Below, piece by piece: positions 51,905 through 60,582 of a stretch of 64,000 nt of DNA. Location: assembly GCA_965655795.1 (NCBI GenBank), contig CBFHHY010000008.1, positions 15,334 to 79,333 on the forward strand, in the 5' to 3' direction. This stretch comes from TMED14 sp002167805. GTDB taxonomy: Bacteria > Bacteroidota > Bacteroidia > Flavobacteriales > Schleiferiaceae. Made by a program: the position numbers and the translations under genes. Within the stretch, counting starts at the first letter, position 1. Every line of letters begins with the position of its first letter. Below the pieces are notes generated by a model. The model did not search any database. It saw only the letters and a list, made by a program, of their open reading frames with translations, and was not told the DNA's origin.

Positions 51905-53224
51905 ATGGAAAATTCAGGGAAAACCAACTATATCCAAAATAAAGTAAAAGATATATCCTTAGCCCCATGGGGAAGAACCGAAATACATTTGGCTGAATCA
52001 GAAATGCCCGGCCTAATGGCCCTTCGAAAAGAGTTTGGAAAGACTAAGCCCCTTCAAGGAGCACGTATTGCAGGTTGTCTTCATATGACCATTCAAACAG
52101 CGGTTTTGATAGAGACTTTAGTTGAATTAGGTGCGGAAGTGACATGGTCATCATGTAATATATTTTCCACACAGGACCACGCAGCAGCTGCTATAGCAGA
52201 AGCAGGTATCCAGGTTTATGCATGGAAAGGTTTAAATGAAGAAGAGTTTGATTGGTGTATTGAACAAACTTTATTTTTTGGTAAAGACCGTAAGCCTCTG
52301 AATATGATTCTTGATGATGGAGGTGACTTGACTAACATGGTTCTTGATAAATATCCTCACCTAGTGGAAGGTATTGGTGGTTTATCCGAAGAGACGACTA
52401 CTGGAGTTCATAGGCTCTATGAGCGTATGATTAAAGGAACTCTACCAATGCCTGCGATTAACGTAAATGACTCTGTTACGAAATCAAAATTTGATAACAA
52501 GTATGGTTGTCGAGAATCAGCAGTAGATGCAATAAGAAGAGCAACAGACACAATGATTGCGGGTAAAGTTGTTGTTTGTGCTGGATATGGCGATGTTGGA
52601 AAAGGAACAGCAGCTTCTTTTAAAGCCGCTGGGGCTCGAGTGATTGTTTGCGAAGTTGATCCAATTTGTGCTCTTCAGGCTGTTATGGATGGTTTTGAAG
52701 TCAGAAAAATGGATAATGTCATCAATATGGCAAATATTGTTATTACCAGTACTGGTAATAAGAATATTATTGTAGATCGTCATTTTTTAGCCTTAAGGGA
52801 CAAGGCTATAGTTTGTAATATTGGTCACTTTGATAATGAAATTGATATGGCTTGGTTAAATAATAATTATGGCAATTCAAAGAAAGAGATTAAACCTCAG
52901 GTTGATTTATATACAATTGATGATAATGAAATTATTGTACTAGCTGAGGGACGACTGGTGAATTTGGGATGTGCAACAGGGCATCCAAGTTTTGTTATGT
53001 CAAATTCTTTTACAAATCAAGTCTTGGCTCAAATAGAGTTGTTTCAGAACCCTGGAAAATATCCGAATGAAGTATTTACTTTGCCCAAGCATCTTGATGA
53101 AAAAGTTGCAGAATTACATTTGGCATCTGTGGGTGCTGAATTGGATGTCTTATCAGAAGATCAGGCATCTTATATTGGCGTAAAAGTAAAGGGCCCATTC
53201 AAGCCAGAGGGCTATAGATACTAA
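51905..53224 (+). CDS. ahcY: Adenosylhomocysteinase
   Basis: Splits S-adenosylhomocysteine into adenosine and homocysteine, removing a potent inhibitor of methyltransferases. 439 residues from the ATG at 51905 (a TTG three bases earlier is also in frame). It has LHMTIQTAVLIETL near 60-73, SCNIFSTQDHAAAAIA near 83-98, the NAD-binding AGYGDVGKGTAASFKAAGARV near 222-242, and the C-terminal PFKPEGYRY tail with the conserved Lys and Tyr. It converges on metK across a strong terminator. Confidence 0.97.
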   Translation: MENSGKTNYIQNKVKDISLAPWGRTEIHLAESEMPGLMALRKEFGKTKPLQGARIAGCLHMTIQTAVLIETLVELGAEVTWSSCNIFSTQDHAAAAIAEAGIQVYAWKGLNEEEFDWCIEQTLFFGKDRKPLNMILDDGGDLTNMVLDKYPHLVEGIGGLSEETTTGVHRLYERMIKGTLPMPAINVNDSVTKSKFDNKYGCRESAVDAIRRATDTMIAGKVVVCAGYGDVGKGTAASFKAAGARVIVCEVDPICALQAVMDGFEVRKMDNVINMANIVITSTGNKNIIVDRHFLALRDKAIVCNIGHFDNEIDMAWLNNNYGNSKKEIKPQVDLYTIDDNEIIVLAEGRLVNLGCATGHPSFVMSNSFTNQVLAQIELFQNPGKYPNEVFTLPKHLDEKVAELHLASVGAELDVLSEDQASYIGVKVKGPFKPEGYRY

Positions 53225-53234
53225 GTTTATGAAT

Positions 53235-53262
53235 AAAAAAAGGGGATTAAATCCCCTTTTTT
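53235..53262. terminator. Bidirectional terminator between ahcY and metK
   Basis: A six-base stem GGGGAT / ATCCCC around loop TAA, with seven A's before and six T's after. It can serve both convergent genes; the metK stop codon lies within its right edge. Confidence 0.88.
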
Positions 53263-54541
53263 AAATTTTAAAAGCCGATTTTATAAGATCGACAGAATCG
53301 AGTTTTTCCCAAGTAAATAATTCTACGGTCTTGGTTACAACTTCTTGCCCGTTTTCTGTAGGCCTTTTAAAAGTCTTTTTTACAATTTCATTCTTTCTAC
53401 CCATGTGACCATACGCAGCTGTTTCAGCATAAATAGGATCCCTCAAGCCAAATTTTGATTCTATGGAAAATGGTCTTAAATCAAATAAGGGTTTTAGTAT
53501 TCTCGCTATAGCGCCATCATTCATTAAATCCCCTTTTGAATCTTTTACCAAGGAAGTTCCATAGGTGTTAATATAAAACCCAACAGGTTCGGCCACACCA
53601 ATTGCATACGCTAACTGAACTAATGCTTGTTTAGCCACTCCTGCAGCGACAATATTTTTTGCCACATACCTTGCTGCATATGCTGCAGATCTATCCACTT
53701 TGGAAGGATCTTTCCCTGAGAATGCTCCTCCTCCATGAGCTCCTTTGCCACCATATGTGTCCACAATTATTTTTCGACCTGTAAGGCCAGTATCTCCATG
53801 AGGACCACCAATAACAAATTTACCTGTAGGGTTTATTAAATAATTGATGTTCCCTTTAAACAAATCTTGAATAGATCCTGGTAATTCCTGAATAACTTCA
53901 GGCATTAGAAATTCTTGTATGTCCGAGGCAATCTTTTTTTGCATCTCTAATTCGGAGTCAAAATCATCATGTTGAGTTGATATGACAATAGTTTCAATTG
54001 CATTTGGTTGATGTTGATCACTGTAATTAATAGTAACTTGACTTTTCGAATCAGGACGTAAATAAGTCATCACATTCCCTTCATGTCTTATATCTGCTAA
54101 TTTTTTAAGCAATAGGTGGCTGATTTCTAAAGCCAGAGGCATAAAATTCTCTGTTTCATCAGTAGCGTATCCGAACATAATTCCTTGATCTCCAGCTCCC
54201 TGATCTTCTCTTGATGATTTATCAACACCTTGATTTATATCAGGTGATTGTTCATGTATCGAACTTAGAACTCCACATGAATTGGCATCAAACATGTATT
54301 CGCTTTTTGTATAGCCGATTTTTGTAATGACATCTCTAGCTATTTCTTGAGTATCAATGTAAGTTTTGGATTTAACTTCTCCCGCTAAAATAACCTGTCC
54401 AGTTGTTACTAAAGTTTCGCATGCGACTTTAGAATTTGGATCGAATGCAATAAAATGATCAACTAAAGCATCAGAAATTTGATCAGAAATTTTATCTGGA
54501 TGACCCTCTGAAACGGATTCAGATGTAAATAAATATCCCAT
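53261..54541 (-). CDS. metK: S-adenosylmethionine synthetase
   Basis: Makes SAM from methionine and ATP. 426 residues. Motifs are SVSEGHPDKISDQISDALVD near 8-27, GAGDQGIMFGYA near 116-127, and GGAHGGGAFSGKDPSKVDRSAAYAARY near 268-294, all standard. The start follows a good TTG-N18-TATCTTTG promoter. It is divergent from metH and has no riboswitch on its own side, unlike the methionine-synthesis genes. Confidence 0.98.
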   Translation of the reverse strand: MGYLFTSESVSEGHPDKISDQISDALVDHFIAFDPNSKVACETLVTTGQVILAGEVKSKTYIDTQEIARDVITKIGYTKSEYMFDANSCGVLSSIHEQSPDINQGVDKSSREDQGAGDQGIMFGYATDETENFMPLALEISHLLLKKLADIRHEGNVMTYLRPDSKSQVTINYSDQHQPNAIETIVISTQHDDFDSELEMQKKIASDIQEFLMPEVIQELPGSIQDLFKGNINYLINPTGKFVIGGPHGDTGLTGRKIIVDTYGGKGAHGGGAFSGKDPSKVDRSAAYAARYVAKNIVAAGVAKQALVQLAYAIGVAEPVGFYINTYGTSLVKDSKGDLMNDGAIARILKPLFDLRPFSIESKFGLRDPIYAETAAYGHMGRKNEIVKKTFKRPTENGQEVVTKTVELFTWEKLDSVDLIKSAFKI

Positions 54542-54565
54542 AGGTGTTTAAAAAAATTTTCACGC

Positions 54566-54594
54566 CAAAGATAAAATCTTAGGCCTTATTTCAA
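54566..54594 (-). promoter_or_regulatory. Promoter TTG-N18-TATCTTTG for metK
   Basis: On the minus strand a TTG (54594-54592) and an exact TAnnTTTG element (54573-54566), 18 bases apart, about 25 bases before the metK ATG. Confidence 0.65.
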
Positions 54595-54619
54595 GAGAAT
54601 TTTTTTCTTCTTATCACCA

Positions 54620-54649
54620 TTGCAATATTGATCGGCACAACTATATTTG
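54620..54649 (+). promoter_or_regulatory. Promoter TTG-N19-TATATTTG for the SAM riboswitch and met operon
   Basis: TTG at 54620-54622 and TATATTTG at 54642-54649, 19 bases apart. The first base of riboswitch stem P1 is at 54655, where transcription should start. Confidence 0.7.
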
Positions 54650-54654
54650 CAGAA

Positions 54655-54751
54655 CTTATCAAGAAAGATGGAGGGTTGGGCCCTGTGAAATCTTGGCAAC
54701 CTAGTCTAAAGGTGCCAAATCCCCCAGCAACAGCTGTTGCTGAAAGATAAG
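54655..54751 (+). promoter_or_regulatory. SAM-I (S-box) riboswitch
   Basis: P1 pairs CTTATC (54655-54660) with GATAAG (54746-54751). Inside are the conserved GATGGAGGGTTGGGCCC, GAAATCTTGGCAACC, GGTGCCAAATCCC and a P4 hairpin CAGCAACAG / CTGTTGCTG, then GAAAGATAAG. It precedes metH by 67 bases. No clear terminator follows. GAAAGA (54742-54747) could pair with a downstream TCTTTC, a possible switch helix. It should lower metH and metF expression when SAM is abundant. Confidence 0.96.
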
Positions 54752-54818
54752 ATTGGTGAAAATAATCATCCAAATCTTTTTCTTTCTGGCTTTTTAGGTA
54801 AGGGTTAATAAAATCGTG

Positions 54819-55808
54819 ATGTCTAGAATAGAAAACTTAGCAAAGGAGCGAATATTAATTTTAGATGGAGCCATGGGCTCGTTAATTCAAAATTATAATT
54901 TGAAAGAGGAGGATTTCCGGGGTTCGAATTTTTTAAATTGGGATACGCCTTTAAAAGGAAATAATGATATTTTAAATATAACTAGACCTGCTATAATCGA
55001 AGAAATTCATGGAGAATTTTTATTGGCAGGTGCTGATATTATTGAAACCAATACTTTTAACAGCCAATCAATTTCTATGGCGGATTATTCTATGGAGGAT
55101 TATGTCCGAGAAATTAATATTGAAGGCGCTCGAGTTGCCAGGAAAGCTGCAGATAAATTTTCAACAAAGGAAAAGCCAAGATTCGTTGCAGGGGCAATAG
55201 GGCCCACAAATCGCACGCTAAGCCTTAGTCCTGATGTCAATCGTCCTGATTATAGGAACATATCATTTGATGAATTGTCGTTAGCATACCAAGAACAAGT
55301 TGAAGCATTGATATTTGGGGGTGTTGATGTTTTAATGATTGAGACAGTTTTTGACACATTGAATGCTAAGGCAGCTTTAATTGCGGTTCAGAGTGCTTTT
55401 GATAGCACAAAAAAAAAATTGCCAATAATGTTAAGTGGGACAATTACAGATGCTTCAGGTAGAACATTGAGTGGCCAGACTACTGAGGCTTTTATGATCT
55501 CTTTGAGTCATATGCCTTTATTGAGCATAGGCCTAAACTGTGCGCTTGGAGCAAAAAAGCTAAGACCATACTTGCAAATACTGTCGGCTAAATCACCCTT
55601 TTTTATAAGTGCATACCCTAATGCTGGTTTGCCAAATGCGTTTGGAGAATATGATGAATCTCCAGAGGAGATGGCAAAGGATATTGAAGAATATTTGGAC
55701 CTTGGTATTGTTAACATTATTGGAGGCTGTTGCGGAACAACACCCGACCACATAAAAGCATTTGAGATGATTGCCAAGGGAAGGAAACCTAGAAAATTGC
55801 AGAAATGA
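54819..55808 (+). CDS. metH: Methionine synthase, homocysteine-binding part (split MetH-N)
   Basis: Supplies the zinc-bound homocysteine site of cobalamin-dependent methionine synthase. 329 residues from the ATG at 54819 (a GTG lies just before). It opens with RILILDGAMGSLIQNYNL, and zinc ligands are C241 in GLNCALGA and C304/C305 in GGCCGTTPDHI. The gene ends after this domain, and the following gene holds the rest with a four-base overlap. Splits at this point are seen in other Flavobacteriales. It is the first gene of the riboswitch-controlled unit. Confidence 0.95.
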   Translation: MSRIENLAKERILILDGAMGSLIQNYNLKEEDFRGSNFLNWDTPLKGNNDILNITRPAIIEEIHGEFLLAGADIIETNTFNSQSISMADYSMEDYVREINIEGARVARKAADKFSTKEKPRFVAGAIGPTNRTLSLSPDVNRPDYRNISFDELSLAYQEQVEALIFGGVDVLMIETVFDTLNAKAALIAVQSAFDSTKKKLPIMLSGTITDASGRTLSGQTTEAFMISLSHMPLLSIGLNCALGAKKLRPYLQILSAKSPFFISAYPNAGLPNAFGEYDESPEEMAKDIEEYLDLGIVNIIGGCCGTTPDHIKAFEMIAKGRKPRKLQK

Positions 55809-58429
55809 AGCTTTCAGGACTTGAACCTTTAATTATTGGCCCGGAAACAAACTTTGTCAATGTTGGAGAAAGGACAAATGTTACAGGGTCTAGAAAATTT
55901 CTTCGACTGATTAAAGAAGAACAATTTGAGGAGGCGTTAGAAATAGCAAGAGATCAAGTTGATGGTGGTGCACAAATTTTAGATGTCAATATGGATGAGG
56001 GCATGCTAGATGGTTCATCTGCAATGATAACTTTTTTAAATTTGATTGCTTCTGAGCCTGATATTTCAAGAATCCCAATAATGATTGACTCCTCGAAGTG
56101 GGAAATTATTTTAGCTGGGTTAAAATGTGTACAGGGGAAGTCAATAGTAAATTCAATTAGTCTTAAGTCTGGAGAAAAAGAATTTCTAAAACAGGCAAAG
56201 ATCATTCGTCAGTTCGGCGCAGCTATTATTGTTATGGCATTTGATGAGGATGGCCAGGCAGATACCTTTCAAAGGCGAATTCAAATTTGTGAACGCGCAT
56301 ATAATCTTCTTGTCAATGAAATCCATTTTCCCGCAGAAGATATAATTTTTGATCCTAATATTTTCCCCGTTGCTACGGGGATGGATGAACACAGAAAAAA
56401 TGCTCTTGACTTTTTTCAGGCCACCAAATGGATTAAGCAAAATCTGCCATTTGCCAAGGTAAGTGGTGGTGTTTCAAATGTGAGTTTCTCATTTAGAGGT
56501 AATGATCAAGTAAGGGAAGCAATGCATTCTTGTTTTTTATATCATTCTATAAAAAATGGCATGGATATGGGAATTGTTAACCCGAGTCAATTAGTTGTTT
56601 ATGATAAAATTGATGAAAAGTTAAGAGATCATATTGAAGACGTGTTGTTCGATCGCAGTAGCGATGCCACAGAGAGATTATTAATTATAGCTAATAAATT
56701 CAGCGGTAAATCGAATAAAAAAGAAAAAGATTTATCATGGAGAAATTTACCAATTTCGGAACGCATTGAATACAGTTTAGTAAATGGTGTTGATGCATAT
56801 ATCGAAATAGATTCAGAAGAAGCTAGAGGGGCTTTAGACACCCCGATTGAAGTTATTGAGGGGCCCTTAATGGCAGGAATGAACACTGTAGGCGATTTAT
56901 TTGGATCTGGCAAAATGTTTTTACCTCAGGTTGTAAAATCAGCTCGTGTGATGAAAAAAGCTGTCGCATATCTCGAGCCATATTTTGATTCAGGCGATCT
57001 GGTTGCTAGAAAAAAAGGCAAAATATTGATGGCAACAGTCAAAGGAGATGTTCATGATATTGGCAAAAATATCGTAGCTGTTGTGCTTCAGTGTAACAAC
57101 TTTGATGTTGTTGATCTCGGAGTAATGGTTCCTCCTCAAAAGATTTTAGATGCCAGTATTACTCATAATGTTGATGCCATTGGACTCAGCGGGCTTATTA
57201 CACCATCGCTGGATGAAATGGTTTTTTTAGCCTCAGAAATGAAAAGACAAGGTATATCTAAGCCCTTATTAATTGGAGGTGCAACTACTTCCAGGGCTCA
57301 TACAGCAGTAAAAATTCAGCCCACTATTGATACTCCTGTTATCCATGTAAATGATGCCTCCAGATCAGTTCCTGTGGTTCAAAAATTACTTGGGAAGGAC
57401 AGCATTAAATTTTCACAAGAAATTCGATCGGATTATACCAAATTAGCTGCTCAATATGCAAGCCGATTAAAGAAAAGAGAATTTTATTCTCTGAAGGAAG
57501 CTCGAAACAATAACTTTAAGGTGGATTTTGCAAAAAAGCCTCCTCCACCAAAAGATTTGGGCATTTTTACATTAAAGGATTTCTCGTTAGATAAACTAAG
57601 GTCTACTATCGATTGGACTCCTTTTTTTCAGGCTTGGGATTTACACGGCAAATACCCTAGAATTCTTAAGGATGATATTGTTGGAACTGAAGCTACTAAG
57701 CTTTGGAATGACGCTCAACTTATGTTGGATAAGATAATTCAAGAAAAATGGATAAAAGCTGATGCTGTATATGGTTTTTTTAGTGCACGACAGTTAGGGG
57801 ATGATATTGAGGTTGTCGATGGGAATCAAAAAAAATACAGATTTCTAACACTTCGACAGCAGACTTTGAAGAAAAAGGATATACCATGCATTGCACTATC
57901 GGATTTTATAGATCCCACTGGAGATGTGATAGGATTGTTTGCAGTAAATACAGGCACAGGAATAGATAAGAAAGTTAAGCAGTTTGAATCAGATAATGAT
58001 GATTATCAGGCTATCATGCTCAAAGCTCTTGCCGATCGTTTGGCGGAAGCATTTGCAGAACACTTACACTTCCTAGTTCGAACAGAGTTTTGGGGATATG
58101 CTGCAAACGAAAAATTCAATAATGAAGAATTGATCTCTGAATCATATCAAGGTATAAGGCCGGCTCCTGGATACCCTTCATGCCCTGACCATCTTGAAAA
58201 AGATCTTCTTTTTGAATTATTGGATGTGAAAAAAAATATAGGTCTCGGATTAACAGATCACAAAGCAATGTTCCCTACTGCAGCGGTTTGTGGTTATTAT
58301 TTTGGCCATCCAAGTTCAAAATATTTTGGGTTGTCAAAAATTGATAAAGATCAATTAATGGACTATTCAAAAAGAAGAGGTATATCATTAGAAGAAGCTT
58401 CAAGATGGCTGGCTCCATTATTGGATTAA
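55805..58429 (+). CDS. metH: Methionine synthase, folate, cobalamin and activation domains (split MetH-C)
   Basis: Transfers the methyl group from methyltetrahydrofolate through cobalamin to homocysteine. 874 residues: a pterin-binding barrel to about 290 (FVNVGERTNVTGSRKF near the start), a cap domain, a B12-binding domain with GDVHDIGKN carrying the cobalt-ligand H417, and a C-terminal SAM-binding activation domain with RPAPGYPSCPDH and AVCGYYFGHP. The activation domain means reactivation by SAM and a flavoprotein is kept. The start overlaps the MetH-N stop by four bases. Confidence 0.96.
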   Translation: MKLSGLEPLIIGPETNFVNVGERTNVTGSRKFLRLIKEEQFEEALEIARDQVDGGAQILDVNMDEGMLDGSSAMITFLNLIASEPDISRIPIMIDSSKWEIILAGLKCVQGKSIVNSISLKSGEKEFLKQAKIIRQFGAAIIVMAFDEDGQADTFQRRIQICERAYNLLVNEIHFPAEDIIFDPNIFPVATGMDEHRKNALDFFQATKWIKQNLPFAKVSGGVSNVSFSFRGNDQVREAMHSCFLYHSIKNGMDMGIVNPSQLVVYDKIDEKLRDHIEDVLFDRSSDATERLLIIANKFSGKSNKKEKDLSWRNLPISERIEYSLVNGVDAYIEIDSEEARGALDTPIEVIEGPLMAGMNTVGDLFGSGKMFLPQVVKSARVMKKAVAYLEPYFDSGDLVARKKGKILMATVKGDVHDIGKNIVAVVLQCNNFDVVDLGVMVPPQKILDASITHNVDAIGLSGLITPSLDEMVFLASEMKRQGISKPLLIGGATTSRAHTAVKIQPTIDTPVIHVNDASRSVPVVQKLLGKDSIKFSQEIRSDYTKLAAQYASRLKKREFYSLKEARNNNFKVDFAKKPPPPKDLGIFTLKDFSLDKLRSTIDWTPFFQAWDLHGKYPRILKDDIVGTEATKLWNDAQLMLDKIIQEKWIKADAVYGFFSARQLGDDIEVVDGNQKKYRFLTLRQQTLKKKDIPCIALSDFIDPTGDVIGLFAVNTGTGIDKKVKQFESDNDDYQAIMLKALADRLAEAFAEHLHFLVRTEFWGYAANEKFNNEELISESYQGIRPAPGYPSCPDHLEKDLLFELLDVKKNIGLGLTDHKAMFPTAAVCGYYFGHPSSKYFGLSKIDKDQLMDYSKRRGISLEEASRWLAPLLD

Positions 58430-58446
58430 AAATTTAAAATAAGATT

Positions 58447-59403
58447 ATGAAAGTTATCGATCATCTAAAAAAATCAGAGGGCAATACCCTTTTCAGTTTT
58501 GAAATACTACCTCCACTTAAAGGCACTAGCATAGAAGGACTTTTTCATTCTATTGAGAGTTTGATGGAGTTCAAGCCAAAATTTATCGATGTAACTAGCC
58601 ATAGAGAAGAATTCGTTTTTAAAAAACATGATAACGGGCTTTTAGAAAAGATTCATACTCGAAAAAGGCCCGGAACAGTGGGGATTTGCGCGGCAATTCA
58701 AAATAAGTTTAAAGTGGATACTGTTCCGCATGTAATATGCGGCGGTTTTACAAGAGAAGAAACAGAATACGCATTGATTGACCTTCATTATTTGGGTATT
58801 GATAATGTTTTGATTTTAAGAGGAGATGCATTAAAAACAGATAATCAATTTATTCCTGAAACAGGAGGACATAAGTATGCAATAGATCTTCTTCGTCAAG
58901 TTTCGGATTTGAATAAGGGCACTTATTTACATGATGAAGTTGAGAATACAAACCCTTCAAATTTCTGTATTGGAGTTGCTGGATATCCTGAAAAACATTT
59001 TGAAGCACCGAGTCTTAATTCGGATATAAAATACTTAAAATCTAAAGTCAATGCCGGTGCTGAATATGTCGTCACGCAAATGTTTTTTGATAATAAGCAC
59101 TATTTCAATTTTGTAAATAAATGCAGGGAGTCAGGTATTCATGTGCCAATTATCCCCGGGTTAAAACCGATAGCTTCAAAAAAACAATTAACAACGATCC
59201 CCAGGAATTTTTATATAAATCTGCCTGATGATTTAATACGTTCTATAGAAACTGCAAAAACTCAATCGGCAGTTAAAGAGATAGGTTTAGAATGGTGTAT
59301 AGAACAATCAAAGGAATTGATGAGAAATAAAGTTCCAGTACTGCATTATTATACAATGGGTAAAGGAGAATCAACAGAAATTATCGCTAAGGAACTTTTT
59401 TAA
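58447..59403 (+). CDS. metF: 5,10-methylenetetrahydrofolate reductase
   Basis: Makes 5-methyltetrahydrofolate, the methyl donor for MetH, with FAD. 318 residues. TLFSFEILPPLKGTSIEGL at 14-32 with the catalytic Glu, FIDVTSHREE near 51-60, IDNVLILRGDA near 117-127, and the AGAEYVVTQMFFDN segment near 208. It lies 17 bases after MetH-C, so it is in the same SAM-controlled operon. It is the last gene of the methyl-cycle cluster. Confidence 0.96.
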   Translation: MKVIDHLKKSEGNTLFSFEILPPLKGTSIEGLFHSIESLMEFKPKFIDVTSHREEFVFKKHDNGLLEKIHTRKRPGTVGICAAIQNKFKVDTVPHVICGGFTREETEYALIDLHYLGIDNVLILRGDALKTDNQFIPETGGHKYAIDLLRQVSDLNKGTYLHDEVENTNPSNFCIGVAGYPEKHFEAPSLNSDIKYLKSKVNAGAEYVVTQMFFDNKHYFNFVNKCRESGIHVPIIPGLKPIASKKQLTTIPRNFYINLPDDLIRSIETAKTQSAVKEIGLEWCIEQSKELMRNKVPVLHYYTMGKGESTEIIAKELF

Positions 59404-59487
59404 AAGGAAGCGACATTACTATCTATCAGGAAAGTTAAAAAAGCAATCTTTTTTCTGCTCTTTATCATATTGTAGTATCTTGTACCG

Positions 59488-60582
59488 ATGACCAAAACAG
59501 TTTTCAAGGCTCCGCGGTTTGCTCCGAAAAAAGGCCAACCTTTTTATCAAGAATTAACCTTTCGTGTAAACGCTTATTTCAAATCTGAGCAAAAATCAAA
59601 AAAAGGAAATTTCAGTTTGTTTTTCAAGACTTGTATTTTAATTTTTGGAATTATTTCTGCATACTTGGCCTTGGTTGTGCTTCAGCCTGCTTTTTCTGTC
59701 GCATGGATGATATGGGCAATTATGGGTGTTTTAATAAGCGCAATAGGCTTTAATACGATGCATGATGGTGCTCATGGTAGTTTCTCAAAGTACAATTGGT
59801 TAAACGAGATGGCTGCCCACACTGTAAATTTTCTTGGAGCAAGTGTTTTAATGTGGAAGACAAAGCATAATGCTGTACATCACACGTTTACTAATATAGA
59901 AGGGGTTGATGATGATATTGAGTCTGGATCTCTTCTAAGAATGTCACCAGGTCAAAAAAAATTATGGATTCATAAGTTTCAACATGTATATTTTAGTGCT
60001 CTTTATGCCCTTCTCTATATTTATTGGGTTTTATATACGGATTACAAGAAATACTTTTCAAAAAAAATAGGACAAGTCCCCTTAAAAAAATTGACTGCTT
60101 TTCAACATATCTCCTTTTGGGCATGGAAAGCTTTGCATTTAGGATTGTTTGTAGGAATACCAATGATGAAACTTGGGTTTGTGCATTGGATAATAGGTTT
60201 TCTTATTATGTCAGCTGTTGCAGGATTTGTGCTATCTATAGTATTTCAAATGGCTCATGTGGTGGATAAAACAGATTTTATCAGCTCGAATAGTCATGAA
60301 GCAATTGAGACAGAAGATGAGTGGGCCATTCATCAGATGAAAACCACCGCAAACTTTGCCATGGGTAACAAATTTTTAACATGGTTTTTGGGGGGGTTGA
60401 ATTATCAGGTGGAGCATCACCTATTTCCGAGAATTTCCCATGTGCACTATCCAGATATTTCAAAAATTGTAAAGGCTACATGTAAAGAGTTTAACATAAC
60501 TTACATTGAGTTTAAAACCTTTGCAAGTGCGTACCGCTCTCATGTAAATCATCTCAAACAGATGGGTTTAGCTGAAGCTTAG
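59488..60582 (+). CDS. Membrane fatty acid desaturase (front-end-like His-box type)
   Basis: Introduces double bonds into fatty acyl chains in the membrane with a diiron site. 364 residues with four membrane segments. The three histidine boxes are HDGAH (H92-H96), HNAVHH (H127-H132) and QVEHH (H310, H311). A Gln before the third box is typical of front-end and linoleoyl-type desaturases, but no cytochrome b5 domain is present, so an external electron donor is needed. The end overlaps the Rieske-like gene convergently by four bases. Regioselectivity is not predictable. Confidence 0.9.
   Translation: MTKTVFKAPRFAPKKGQPFYQELTFRVNAYFKSEQKSKKGNFSLFFKTCILIFGIISAYLALVVLQPAFSVAWMIWAIMGVLISAIGFNTMHDGAHGSFSKYNWLNEMAAHTVNFLGASVLMWKTKHNAVHHTFTNIEGVDDDIESGSLLRMSPGQKKLWIHKFQHVYFSALYALLYIYWVLYTDYKKYFSKKIGQVPLKKLTAFQHISFWAWKALHLGLFVGIPMMKLGFVHWIIGFLIMSAVAGFVLSIVFQMAHVVDKTDFISSNSHEAIETEDEWAIHQMKTTANFAMGNKFLTWFLGGLNYQVEHHLFPRISHVHYPDISKIVKATCKEFNITYIEFKTFASAYRSHVNHLKQMGLAEA

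Noticed and set aside
51888..51968. Longer N-terminus for the transferase-kinase fusion with hydrophobic residues
   Set aside because: It would overlap the start of ahcY on the other strand and add an unrelated hydrophobic stretch. The ATG at 51887 fits the family.
54591..54773. Minus-strand 60-residue frame
   Set aside because: It lies over the SAM riboswitch and the metK promoter and has no family likeness.
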